Shown here: positions 34,132 to 44,234 of the stretch, in pieces
Numbering within the stretch: the stretch's first letter is position 1
Layout: each line of letters begins with the position of its first letter
Assembly (NCBI GenBank): GCA_947457395.1
Contig: CANGVA010000017.1
Coordinates: 1-46,315 of the forward strand
Reading direction: 5' to 3'
From: Bacteroidota bacterium
GTDB taxonomy: Bacteria; Bacteroidota; Bacteroidia; UKL13-3
Length of the DNA stretch: 46,315 nt
Notes under the pieces: generated by a model
Told to the model about the DNA's origin: nothing
What the model saw: only the letters and a program-made list of their open reading frames with translations
The model's database searches: none
Position numbers and translations under genes: made by a program

Positions 34132-37100
34132 CTATTTCTGTTGGATGATTTGTTTGTGTATCACCACGTCATCTATCTGAATATTCATCATGTAGGCACC
34201 GGCCGCACCATTAAAGCCCATTTCACTCAGGCTAATGGTTTGGTTACCTGCATTGAGTTTGCCTTTATTAATAGAAGCAACGTTTCTACCCAACATATCA
34301 TAAACGGTAACACGCACGGTTGATGCTTTATTCAGGCTAAAACTTACCTGTGCATCCGTATTGAATGGGTTTGGATATACATTTAGATTAAACTTATTTG
34401 CCAGCACATCATTGATACCTACTGTAGCAATTACAATAGCCGGATTTAACGTGGCCGAGCCTGTGCATCCGTTGGCATCTGTTACAGTTACTGAAACTGC
34501 ATAAGATCCAGCTGAGGTATAAGTATTGGTTATACTATCAACAAAGGTATTTCTTACACCTCCATCTTTAAAGTCCCATGTATACTTAGCCATGTTAGCA
34601 GGTGTAGCATTAAAGCGGTAGGTCATTGTGCGGTTATTAAGTAAAGTTGAAGTGATGGTAGGTACAGGTGCATTATTGATGCTGATGTTTACCAGTGAAG
34701 TATCACGGCAGCCACCTGCAGTTACAATTAGCGTTACCGGCTTACTACCTGAACTGGTATAGGTATGTGTAGGCTCTTGTACAGATGAATTGTTGCCATC
34801 TCCAAAAGACCAAGCATAGGTCAAAGTAACACCACCAGGGCCAAAGGATCCGTTATCGAAAGAAATGGCGGTTCCCACACAACCTTTATTGGTTCCAGCA
34901 GCTGCGGTAAATCCAGCAACTGGTTTCTCGGCTATTGTGATGTTTTGTGTTACTGAATCGCGGCAACCATTTGTAGCCTCAACTGCAAGCAATTTAACTG
35001 CATATGTACCTAATGCCCCATACACCTTACCCGGAGTAACTGCATTTGAATTTGGTGTATTGTCGCCAAAATTCCAATTGTAGCTAACGTTTGCCAAACC
35101 ACCAACAAAGGTAGTGGTATTGCTAAACCTAATACTATCTGACTGACAAGCATTGGTAAATGTGTAACCTGCAGCAGGTTTAGGGAAAACTGTTACTGGT
35201 TGTGATGTTGAATCAATACAACCAAAGTTTGAGGTTACTTTTAATTTAATGACAAATGAACCTGCCGAAGGATATCTGTATGTTGGGTTGTTTGACAGAC
35301 CCGTTCCGCCATTACCAAACTCCCAGTTACTGCCAAATGAATTTCCTGCTTTTGCTGAAGGCACATTAGAGTTATTCGTGATTGGCAACAGAGCTCCGTT
35401 GCAATGGTTAGCTGTGGTGAAACTTGCAACAGGGCGAGGGAAAACATAAACGGTGCGTAAAGTTGAATTTGAGCAGCCAACATTATTAGTTACAGTTAGT
35501 AATACGTTGTAAGTAGTATCTACTACTGCAAAGAATGCTTTTGGATTCTGAGCTGTAGATGTTCCAATGATGCTTCCTCCCAAAGAGTATGTCCATGCGT
35601 TGTTTAATCCGGTTCCGGTTGAATTATTTGTAAATGTTACAGAGTCATTTGAGCAAACCAAACCATTGCTAAAAGAAGCTACTGGTACAGGCAATACGGT
35701 AATTGTTTTTTGGAAAGATCGCATAATGTTGGAATTATTTCTTGTTTCCAATCTAACTACATATTGTCCAGGTGTTGTCCATGATTTGCTTGGTTCGGAT
35801 AAGGTTGAAGTGGTGTTATCACCAAATGACCAATTATATGTGAGTGGTAATGTTGCAGGTGAACCTGAACTTTGATTGACAAAATTCAAAAGTGATCCGG
35901 CACATACAGAGTCTCTACCATTACTAAACAATGAAGTAGGTGGCGAAGTTATTTTAATAAAGCGGGTTACGAGCGAATCGCAGTTGGTTGGCAGCAAGCG
36001 ATAGTTTATCGTCATAATGAAAGTACTGTCGCCATCTGCAAGACCTGGCCTTACAACATATTTTCCTGCACCACTGGTAGTTGGAGGCGTGTAAACAGCA
36101 TTAGATATATTTGTGCCTGCAGCTGTTCTGATCTGATTAGATGTGATTGTCCATCTGGTTCCAAAACTACTATATGGCAAACCTGAAGGTGCTACGATAT
36201 TATATTCAAGCGTGTCACCAACAATAGCGCCATCCGGATCAAGGCTTGTGCCATTGTTGTATGCTCCGGTAAATGGTGAACCCTTAGCAGCAAACGGACC
36301 AGAAGTAAAGCGGCTGATATAAATCTTAGCAGTATCATTTAATGAGTTGCTGCAAGAGGTACCTTGATTAGTAGTAAGCAGATTTGTATACTGCACATTT
36401 ACAAATACAGAATCGGTATTAGGATTAGCTGCAGTTAATGTGAGTGCATTACCTGTTCCGGTAACTACTGCGCTCATTGGAAGTGCTGTGAAGGCATCAA
36501 TAAGGCGATAGCTATATTGGCTGCTGGAGGAAGATATTTGCAATGAAATATTATCATATGCACAAATATTTGCAGTTAATGGTGTAATGCTAATGCTTTG
36601 TAAATCATCAAACACAATGATACTATCAATAATGACATTATTACCTGCACCAGCAGCTGTCGCCTCAATGCCTACTTTTACACTTGGTATACCGATAAAG
36701 TTTTTCAAGCACACATCAATCTGACGATAACCAGGGAATGGGAAATTAGGATTAACGCGACCTGTTTGAACAAGCGGGAAAGACCAGCCGAAACCTGTAT
36801 TTACCGTTATCGCTATTTGATCATTAGCCAATGGCAAGTCAGCATTTTGAGACACCCACAAACGAACTGTAGGATTTTTCATGTTAGAGAAATCCATGCA
36901 AGGAGATACAATTCTTGAAGCAGTACCATTAGGTAAGGTAGCAGATGGGAATACTGCTGCGCGTATGCCTGTTGCAGGGGCAAGGCTTGGGTTGGCTACT
37001 GATCCGCCTAATTGGCTTAACTGCCACAATCCATTTCCGGAAATTTGCTCAACACTCCATCCACCAGCTGCACCATCAAATCCATTGGTTACAGGGAATG

Positions 37101-40100
37101 TGTTAAATAGTGTACCAATCAAGTCAAAACCGGATGCAGGAAAGCTACCGATGAGTCCGGAAGCATCGTAACAAACAACACGATATCTAATATTGGAGTT
37201 ATTGGGCTGAACCGGAATAGTGTATGTTCTAAACTCTCCTGTTACTGCTGATACCAGCACAAATTGCTCAGGACCACCATTTACGGAGTAGAACAATGTA
37301 TCCGCAACACGTGTGCGCTCTATAAAACGAATTACAATATTGTAAGGTCCGTTTGAACAAACAGTTGCAGGAGGCGTAACATTAAATAATCGAGGTGCCA
37401 CACTATCAAGATATGAACCAAGATATTCATGTGCACCAATTGATGGCGTAAACGGATCACGGCTAGCGCCTCTGATATCTGTGTTATAACCTGCAACAAA
37501 AGCACCACCTGCCCAAAGCGTTGATGGTGTATTGTCGGGTATGAACAAGATTGTATCGTTTGTGAAAGGACTGGCAATACTAATTGAGTATAAATCTTGA
37601 TTTGTGTAAGCCATGTGGGCAGCAAGGTTTGCATTAAAGTTTGCTGTTACATGGTTTGATGCCGCATTAAATGCAGAAATCCTGTTAATGGTATTTGCAG
37701 CGTTGACAAAATAACTGTTGTTATCGATAGTATTAAACATATTAGTAACGTTTGCTCCAATTACAAGTGCATAGGCATAGCCAGTTGGAGCGGTGCGTCC
37801 TAAAGAATTCTGTAATAAATTATTGCGCAGGGTAATACCACCTCTGATGTTTGAATTAAACATAATAGGTGCACAAACAGATGAAGGCTGCGATGGTAAA
37901 GATCCCGGGATAGCAAACGCCAAATTAATTGAATTATAAATCAAATTAAGCCCAACATTATTGTACTGGGTATTGCTCTCAACTAGAATACCATAAGGAT
38001 TAAGTGTAGAAGCCACATTTCCTGCACCTGTGCCGCCAGATGAAACACCAGAAATCATATTATTAATAATATCGATGTTACGCGGTGTTTGAGCATTGGT
38101 TGGTATACTTCCGAGATTTACAGTGATACCATATGCACCACCTAATCCGGTCGTATTGAAGATATCATAAATGATATTTCTTCTAACAGAGATTCCTGAG
38201 TCTAAAGACAAAGTGGTTGAAGGCTCTGATGATAGATCAATACCTCTATTATTATTAAAAGTACTGATATTGTTCTTGATAACATTACTATCAACTACTG
38301 CTACCGCCTGAGCTCCCAAATAAATACCGGCAGCATTATTTATTCCCCCGAAATAATTAGTTGGTGCCGTGCCACCGGTAGCATGATTTCCACCAATTTC
38401 ATTTCTGCGGATAATATTACCTCTATCCTGCGATCCTGAAGTAGATGCAAAACCTCTTAAATAAATGCCATATCTAACAGCACCTATAAAATTATTTTCA
38501 AAACGGTTATTATTATTACCACTTACACCAGCATTAGATGGCGTAGTTACACTACCACCAGAATATATACCTGCAAATGAGTTAATGCTGAAGGTAGTAG
38601 AGTTTCCGATTATGTTACAGTTTCTAACGGTAATATTGGTGTTGGGCGTTCCTGCAGAACTCAAATCAACAACTTTAAGTGTAGTAGCAGTTGCTGTTGC
38701 TGGAAGCATAATGGTGAAATTCCGAGTATTGCTTCCATTATTAGACCCATCAATTATAAAATTCGAAGCTCCATCAAAACGAATTACACTACCGTTTGCA
38801 GGGTATGGTCCAAAACCACCACCCAATGTTGTAATGGTATCATTTCTTCCTGCTCCTGGTCTCAGAACTACCGGGCGACTTGCGCTTGAACGCGGATAGG
38901 CAGAAATTGTTGTGATCAGGGTATCACCTTCGCCCATATAACCAGCTGCTGTTTCAAGAATAATTGGGGAAGCCGGGCTGGCATTATCTACACCATTCGC
39001 ATTTAAATACTGTATGGCTCTACTAATAGTGCTAAACGAAAATGGAGCAGTTCCAGCAACCCTTGGCTGGTTTTGAACTCCATTAATTAAATAGGTTTGT
39101 CCACCTGCCAATGGCAAAAATGTGAGCGGGAACTCAACAGCACCGATACAAGAGTTTACGCCACCACGGGTATTACCATAAATATCATTTGTGATGCCCG
39201 GCAATGAAACTGCCGCATTAAATAATGGTGCTGCTAAGGTTAAATCAGGATTTGGCAAGGTATCATTTGAAAAGGCAACATTATTGGATAGAGATTGTAA
39301 ATCACCACCTGTAAAAACCTGCCATGCTGCCAGATTTGAAAATGTTTGTGCACCATTATTTGCAATTGCAATAAAATTGGTTGCATTGGCGCCTGCTGAG
39401 ACATAGTTATTATTATTAGAAATGGTTGTAGGTCCGGCAAAAATTGAAGCGTTATGACCAACAAAAACTGCGCAATTATTTCCTGTACCACTTAAGCGAC
39501 CTAATCTATTAATAATATTATTATTTCGCATCAATACTCCACCTCTAATTGAGTTAGGGAAGTATACACCATAGGATCCGGTATTGGAATTAAGGGTACT
39601 TCCACTCATATTGATTGTGTTATACAAAAGTTGCAATCCAAGGTTTGAAATAACCGCGGAGCCTTCCATAACAATACCTCCGGGATTGGTTATGGTTGGT
39701 ATAGCTGCAGAGCCTGAAGCTCTAATATTTGCAATTGAATTATTTATAAATCTGATTGCACGCACACCTGTGGTATCTGTCGTACCATAGTGGTATCTTA
39801 TACCATATACAAAACTTGAACCTGTAATAATATTATAAATAAAGTTTCTGCTAACAGTAATATTAGAGTCCTTGCTATTAGGCTCTGATGCAATAAAATC
39901 CAGATCAATACCTTTAAATCCTACAGAACTGGTACCTGTAGGAAAACAGTTTCTGATTACATTGCTATCAACAACACAATTGGCAATTGCTTTCAGTGAT
40001 ATACCTGCTTGGTCAGTTGTTGAACCTGATCCGCCTATAAAAGTGGTTTTAGTTGTGCCGTTAGGCGCAATAACACCACCAATGATATTTCTTGCGATGG

Positions 40101-42588
40101 TTATATTACGACTTTGCAAACCAATACCATCAAGACTTCTCAAGAAAATACCTGAACGAACCGATTCAATATTATTGTTTGTAAAAACAAGGTTATTGTT
40201 TAAACCAAAAAGCGAGCTTGCGAATACGCCACTTGGAGGCGTATGATGGCCCAAATAAATAGCTGCAGATGTAAAAATCTGGAAAGTATTTGAACTACCC
40301 TGAAGTATACAACCGGTAATGGTGATATCAGTTGTTGGGCTGCTCTCTGTTGGAGTTATGGCAACAACCTTTGCTGTGGTATTGGTAATATTTCCTGGAA
40401 TTAATAATGTTAAGTTTTTATTGTTTCCATCAACAGTAAAGAAGTCTGAGCCAATGAATCTTAATACTGCCGCGTGATTAGGAATATTATTAATTGCAGG
40501 CATTGTTATGGTATCGGCATAACCATTGGCTATTGTAAGAATAACTCTTCTTGAAGCAGAGGCTCCAACATAGTCATTAATATGCGGGATAAATGACTCA
40601 ATATTTTTATTGTATCCTGCTTCCAAAACCAATTGAATGTTACCGCTTCCGGCTACACCAAAATGATTTACATAGTTTACCGCATCTGAAACTGTAGCGA
40701 ACTCACCCGCACCTGCAGGGCCAACAGGCCAACTATTATTGCCTCTGATTCTGTAGATAGCACCTCCGTTTAGTGGATAATATGCTTGGGTTGTATTTGG
40801 TGTAAACTGATATGCGCCAATTGAAGTAGCTGAAGCAGGACGCGAAGTGCCATTTATATCTGTAGCAAGTCCTGCAATTGCGGCACCTGCATTACCTAAA
40901 AATGAACCTGCACCGTTACTGATCGCACAAGTTGTATCATCCACTCCAATAAACGGAGGAATCGTTGTAATACTATTGGCATCACCTGTTGTTGAAAGTC
41001 TCCAGTCGTTTAATGAAGCACGCCCCCTGTTCTGACTAAAGCCTATAAAAGCATTACCGCCCCTGCTTGTAGTCAAATAAAATGCATTATTATTAGATAA
41101 TGCAAAAGGGTTTGCCGTTGCGTTTGCAACTACCACACCGTAATTAACCGAATTGTTTCCAGCCGTTGAGATAGTTCTACCCATACGGTTTGCAATCAAA
41201 TTATTCAGCATGGTAATACCACCGGTTACGTTAGTACCAATGAATACTGCTGCAGAAAAACCACCTGCATTTAAAGTATCACCATACATGTGAATTGTGT
41301 TATATGCCATAGTAATACCGGCATTTGCTGAGTTGTCTTCTAAACTTATTCCAATATTGTAGGTGGCCGCAAGTAGCGAGGCTATGCCTGATGTTGCCAT
41401 AATATCAGACACAACATTATTGGTAATTGAGATATTATATGGATTTGCATGTGAAGTGGCATTTTGAAAGCGAATTCCATAAACACCCGTATTTGATTGA
41501 AGACTGGTTAAGTTATAAATCCGGTTAGCATTGATTGTAATGCCTGAGTCAATAGAAAGCGTTCCCGCATCGGTTGTAAGTGCAATTCCTCTAAAATTAC
41601 CATTGCTGAAAGAAGAAGGAATATTATTTCTGATAATATTGCCTTGAACAACCGCGTTTGCCTGAGCCGAGAGTAAGATACCGGCATTTGCAAATGTATT
41701 GGAACCACCAATAAAGGTTGTATTAGAGCCGCCACCGGGAGCAATTACACCACCAATGACATTATTAGAAATATTGAGACCTAAGTCGTGGTTGTTGATA
41801 GTAGTTCCTAAGCCCCTCATATAGATACCACATTGAACTGCTTCAATAACGTTATTTAAAATGCTAATATTCTGACTTCTTCTGGCAGCGTTTCCGGGTG
41901 TTGCTATACTACCTAAGTAAACACCGGCAAAGGTATTGGCTGATGTGGTTGTGCTATTACCTAAAAGACGACAATTTCTTATGGTTATTGAGTTACAGCC
42001 GTTATTTGCAAAAGGAATAATATCAATAATCTTAGAGGTGGTTTGGTTGGATGAACCCATATCGAAAGTCAGATTTCGTTGACCTGATGTGCCTTCACCA
42101 TTAATTGTAAAGAACTGCACCCCGTTGAATCTGAATAATGAAGCATTTCCTGCGATGAATGAAGAAGTGGTGATAGTAACATTCATGCCGGCTGCAGGTC
42201 TAAGCACAACAGGACGACTTAGCGCCATGCCTGGATATCCCCCATTAGGAGTATTGCCAACAGCAATTAGAGATGATTCTACCCCCGTGTAACCAGGAAC
42301 AAGAATAATGTTAATTGTGCCGGCTGTTGCTGCATCTGTACCATTGGTATTTAAGGCTGATAAAATACCGGTAGTATTTTGATACGCACCACCACCATAA
42401 AAACCCATCAAATTAATGAATGTGTCTTTGGGTGCTACAAGGTCATTTCCAACACCATCAACCCAATAAGTTTGGCCTCCCTGAAACGGAGCCTGGGCAT
42501 TTACATTTTCTGAGACAAAACCCAGTAGAAAAGCCAACGCACATGTTCTTGCTAGGGCTTTTAAGGGAGAAGTAAAAATTGCTTTCAT
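34132..42588 (-). CDS. Giant T9SS-exported surface protein: three beta-helix modules, MAM-like domain, six PKD domains
   Basis: A protein of 2818 residues with a signal peptide (about 1-31, ...SENVNA). Three homologous modules of about 555-570 residues follow: ~33-600, ~601-1155 and ~1156-1722. Each begins with a GGQTYWVDG-type motif (GGAIYRIRG, GGQTYLING) and contains parallel beta-helix repeats such as NNVIGGVIAPGG and VVDSNVIRN. Then come an Ig-like segment (~1725-1828), a MAM/jelly-roll-like domain (~1828-1994, NGFDGAAGGWSV), two further segments to ~2213, and six PKD-like domains (~2214-2715, for example YNWSFGDNTTS and YTWDFKDGG). The last ~80 residues are a T9SS type A sorting domain (YPNPFNTDAQVSF, LGRNVASINKG). 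The likely role is adhesion or glycan interaction at the cell surface. No catalytic site was identified. Confidence 0.92.
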   Translation of the reverse strand: MKAIFTSPLKALARTCALAFLLGFVSENVNAQAPFQGGQTYWVDGVGNDLVAPKDTFINLMGFYGGGAYQNTTGILSALNTNGTDAATAGTINIILVPGYTGVESSLIAVGNTPNGGYPGMALSRPVVLRPAAGMNVTITTSSFIAGNASLFRFNGVQFFTINGEGTSGQRNLTFDMGSSNQTTSKIIDIIPFANNGCNSITIRNCRLLGNSTTTSANTFAGVYLGSIATPGNAARRSQNISILNNVIEAVQCGIYMRGLGTTINNHDLGLNISNNVIGGVIAPGGGSNTTFIGGSNTFANAGILLSAQANAVVQGNIIRNNIPSSFSNGNFRGIALTTDAGTLSIDSGITINANRIYNLTSLQSNTGVYGIRFQNATSHANPYNISITNNVVSDIMATSGIASLLAATYNIGISLEDNSANAGITMAYNTIHMYGDTLNAGGFSAAVFIGTNVTGGITMLNNLIANRMGRTISTAGNNSVNYGVVVANATANPFALSNNNAFYLTTSRGGNAFIGFSQNRGRASLNDWRLSTTGDANSITTIPPFIGVDDTTCAISNGAGSFLGNAGAAIAGLATDINGTSRPASATSIGAYQFTPNTTQAYYPLNGGAIYRIRGNNSWPVGPAGAGEFATVSDAVNYVNHFGVAGSGNIQLVLEAGYNKNIESFIPHINDYVGASASRRVILTIANGYADTITMPAINNIPNHAAVLRFIGSDFFTVDGNNKNLTLLIPGNITNTTAKVVAITPTESSPTTDITITGCILQGSSNTFQIFTSAAIYLGHHTPPSGVFASSLFGLNNNLVFTNNNIESVRSGIFLRSLDGIGLQSRNITIARNIIGGVIAPNGTTKTTFIGGSGSTTDQAGISLKAIANCVVDSNVIRNCFPTGTSSVGFKGIDLDFIASEPNSKDSNITVSRNFIYNIITGSSFVYGIRYHYGTTDTTGVRAIRFINNSIANIRASGSAAIPTITNPGGIVMEGSAVISNLGLQLLYNTINMSGSTLNSNTGSYGVYFPNSIRGGVLMRNNNIINRLGRLSGTGNNCAVFVGHNASIFAGPTTISNNNNYVSAGANATNFIAIANNGAQTFSNLAAWQVFTGGDLQSLSNNVAFSNDTLPNPDLTLAAPLFNAAVSLPGITNDIYGNTRGGVNSCIGAVEFPLTFLPLAGGQTYLINGVQNQPRVAGTAPFSFSTISRAIQYLNANGVDNASPASPIILETAAGYMGEGDTLITTISAYPRSSASRPVVLRPGAGRNDTITTLGGGFGPYPANGSVIRFDGASNFIIDGSNNGSNTRNFTIMLPATATATTLKVVDLSSAGTPNTNITVRNCNIIGNSTTFSINSFAGIYSGGSVTTPSNAGVSGNNNNRFENNFIGAVRYGIYLRGFASTSGSQDRGNIIRRNEIGGNHATGGTAPTNYFGGINNAAGIYLGAQAVAVVDSNVIKNNISTFNNNRGIDLSSEPSTTLSLDSGISVRRNIIYDIFNTTGLGGAYGITVNLGSIPTNAQTPRNIDIINNMISGVSSGGTGAGNVASTLNPYGILVESNTQYNNVGLNLIYNSINLAFAIPGSLPSQPSSVCAPIMFNSNIRGGITLRNNLLQNSLGRTAPTGYAYALVIGANVTNMFNTIDNNSYFVNAANTINRISAFNAASNHVTANFNANLAAHMAYTNQDLYSISIASPFTNDTILFIPDNTPSTLWAGGAFVAGYNTDIRGASRDPFTPSIGAHEYLGSYLDSVAPRLFNVTPPATVCSNGPYNIVIRFIERTRVADTLFYSVNGGPEQFVLVSAVTGEFRTYTIPVQPNNSNIRYRVVCYDASGLIGSFPASGFDLIGTLFNTFPVTNGFDGAAGGWSVEQISGNGLWQLSQLGGSVANPSLAPATGIRAAVFPSATLPNGTASRIVSPCMDFSNMKNPTVRLWVSQNADLPLANDQIAITVNTGFGWSFPLVQTGRVNPNFPFPGYRQIDVCLKNFIGIPSVKVGIEATAAGAGNNVIIDSIIVFDDLQSISITPLTANICAYDNISLQISSSSSQYSYRLIDAFTALPMSAVVTGTGNALTLTAANPNTDSVFVNVQYTNLLTTNQGTSCSNSLNDTAKIYISRFTSGPFAAKGSPFTGAYNNGTSLDPDGAIVGDTLEYNIVAPSGLPYSSFGTRWTITSNQIRTAAGTNISNAVYTPPTTSGAGKYVVRPGLADGDSTFIMTINYRLLPTNCDSLVTRFIKITSPPTSLFSNGRDSVCAGSLLNFVNQSSGSPATLPLTYNWSFGDNTTSTLSEPSKSWTTPGQYVVRLETRNNSNIMRSFQKTITVLPVPVASFSNGLVCSNDSVTFTNNSTGTGLNNAWTYSLGGSIIGTSTAQNPKAFFAVVDTTYNVLLTVTNNVGCSNSTLRTVYVFPRPVASFTTANHCNGALLPITNNSNVPSAKAGNSFGSNWEFGNGGTGLSNNPTYRYPSAGSFVIKLKVTSNFGCIDSTSQPVTVFPKPAAGYTFTNACQSDSIRFSNTTTFVGGLANVSYNWNFGDNTPNSNAVTPGKVYGALGTYAVKLLAVEATNGCRDSVTQNITIAEKPVAGFTAAAGTNKGCVGTAISFDNGSFGPGGVTLTYAWSFGDGNNSSVQEPTHTYTSSGSKPVTLIVTAGGCRDTSLVNISINNAPVPTITSTLLNNRTMTYRFNATPANMAKYTWDFKDGGVRNTFVDSITNTYTSAGSYAVSVTVTDANGCTGSATLNPAIVIATVGINDVLANKFNLNVYPNPFNTDAQVSFSLNKASTVRVTVYDMLGRNVASINKGKLNAGNQTISLSEMGFNGAAGAYMMNIQIDDVVIHKQIIQQK

Positions 42589-42667
42589 ATGAGGATTTTA
42601 TAAATAATTATTTAAACCAGTAAACTCAAAGTTTTAATTTTTTTATTAAAAAACAAAGCCTCAAAAC

Positions 42668-44188
42668 TTAAAATTTGTATAAATGCAGATTTTTTTTTGC
42701 CATCTGCTTTTTTATCATCACTTTATCAGGCCTTTGGGCTTGTTTCCAGCTAAAGCCCTTTAGTCTTAATTCCTCCGGTTTCAGTTCGTTCAATGGATAA
42801 AATACAGCATCGGGCTGGGTAATGAAATTACTTCTGTAAATCCTGTTCTGATTAAAACTGAATTCCATTTCACTACAGCTAATTACATTTACTCCCAAAG
42901 CTGCTGAATCCTCAGTTGCATAATATATACTTTGGCCATTTCCATAAACCCTAAGGTATTTTATTTTATTATTCTCAAACATGCCTTTCATATTTTTACC
43001 TTTTACCTGATTAAACTCTTTTGCTGCCAGTCTTGAAACCATAAAAGCATTATTATTCAGATAAAATGAATCAAGTTGCTGCTTCCTTACAAATAATAAA
43101 ATAGTATCGGCCGTAATTTGATTTAAACCTGACCATAATACAGGCTGATTATATAAGATAATAATAGAATCTCCGGTATTATAAACCATAGAGTCGCACA
43201 CGGCTTGCATATCATTTTTATAAACCTTTGTATGATAATATGCCTTAATCATTTGAGGTTGCACGGGTGTTTGCTGAAATATATATAAGGTATCAGCAAT
43301 TATATTCATGGTATCATCATCTGCAAACTGTCTGGCTATGGCTTGTCCGGTAACATAGGTTTGTTTTTTCAATCCGTTAAGCAATGCGTAATTACCATAA
43401 ACAATGGTTTTATTTATGCTATCTACTAATTCAACATTTGAATACGCTTTTCCCGATTTGATTTTTCTGTCATAAAAAAGTGTATCAGCATAAAGTGTAT
43501 TTTCTTCACTTTTCACAACAGCATTTTTGCTAAAGAAAGCAGTTTGCTTCTGGTTATTATACCAGCCGGCTTCACAATACAACTTGTCTTGCTTGGATAC
43601 AATTTGCGTTGGCCCGTAGAAATAACAAATACCTGTGATGGTTTGATATCGTAAGGTATCACTATTAATGGTATAATCAGGATGTTCCAGTACAACGTTT
43701 TTCTTAAAGAAAAACTCCTTTGATTTGGTGTAATAGTATCCAAAGCTGCTGGTAAGCACGCCTGAACTTCCTGTTATCCTTCCCCCATTATCATAATCTG
43801 CTCTTCCTGCATTTAAATCAAAATCTATATCGGTAGTGGTAAGGGTAAAATCTTTCTCTGTCATACGTGCATTCCCTCTAAGTTTAGCTTTACGCTGGTT
43901 ACCATCATACTCTAGTTCATCGCCATAAAGAAATAAACTGTCTTCATGATTTATAAATACGTGTCCGTATGCCTCTACATAATTTTTATCCTCAAACTTA
44001 TAAGCACTATCGCAATTCATTAGCGTTCTATCCTGCTTTAATTTTACATTACCTATCAGCCTTGTAACTTTCATACCATTTCGCTGACTGAACTGCAGAG
44101 CATCTGCCCCCATAATTTCAAGCCTGCTTTGTGCATCACACAATTGAACTATAAGTAGACTTAAAAAAGAAAATAGTAAGTTGCGCAT
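42668..44188 (-). CDS. OstA/LptA-like LPS transport family protein
   Basis: A protein of 506 residues with a signal peptide (MRNLLFSFLSLLIVQLCDAQ). The N-terminal part matches the OstA-N/LptA beta-jellyroll family: ADALQFSQRNGMKVTRLIGNVKLKQDRTLMNCDSAYKFEDKNYVEAYGHVFINHEDSLFLYGDEL. This pattern of D-A-L, G-N-V and G-D-x-L is repeated several times over about 450 residues (YADTLFYDRKIKSGKA, ITADTILLFVRKQQLD). It is much longer than E. coli LptA (~185 residues), consistent with a long periplasmic bridge for LPS. It is divergent from tilS with a good promoter candidate in the 46-bp gap. Confidence 0.8.
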   Translation of the reverse strand: MRNLLFSFLSLLIVQLCDAQSRLEIMGADALQFSQRNGMKVTRLIGNVKLKQDRTLMNCDSAYKFEDKNYVEAYGHVFINHEDSLFLYGDELEYDGNQRKAKLRGNARMTEKDFTLTTTDIDFDLNAGRADYDNGGRITGSSGVLTSSFGYYYTKSKEFFFKKNVVLEHPDYTINSDTLRYQTITGICYFYGPTQIVSKQDKLYCEAGWYNNQKQTAFFSKNAVVKSEENTLYADTLFYDRKIKSGKAYSNVELVDSINKTIVYGNYALLNGLKKQTYVTGQAIARQFADDDTMNIIADTLYIFQQTPVQPQMIKAYYHTKVYKNDMQAVCDSMVYNTGDSIIILYNQPVLWSGLNQITADTILLFVRKQQLDSFYLNNNAFMVSRLAAKEFNQVKGKNMKGMFENNKIKYLRVYGNGQSIYYATEDSAALGVNVISCSEMEFSFNQNRIYRSNFITQPDAVFYPLNELKPEELRLKGFSWKQAQRPDKVMIKKQMAKKNLHLYKF

Positions 44189-44196
44189 TAATGTTC

Positions 44197-44226
44197 CAAA
44201 ACTATGGTATTTCTTTTTAATTCAAA
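44197..44226 (-). promoter_or_regulatory. Candidate promoter of the OstA/LptA-like gene
   Basis: Minus strand: TTTG (44226-44223), 18-bp gap, TAGTTTTG (44204-44197), both boxes as in the Bacteroidota consensus. The -7 box ends 8 bp before the ATG, so the leader would be very short. Confidence 0.55.
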
Positions 44227-44234
44227 GAGACATT

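Noticed and set aside
34132-42588. Many 60-144 codon plus-strand open frames across this region
   Set aside because: Shadows of the repetitive Ser/Thr/Asn-rich giant surface protein on the other strand.
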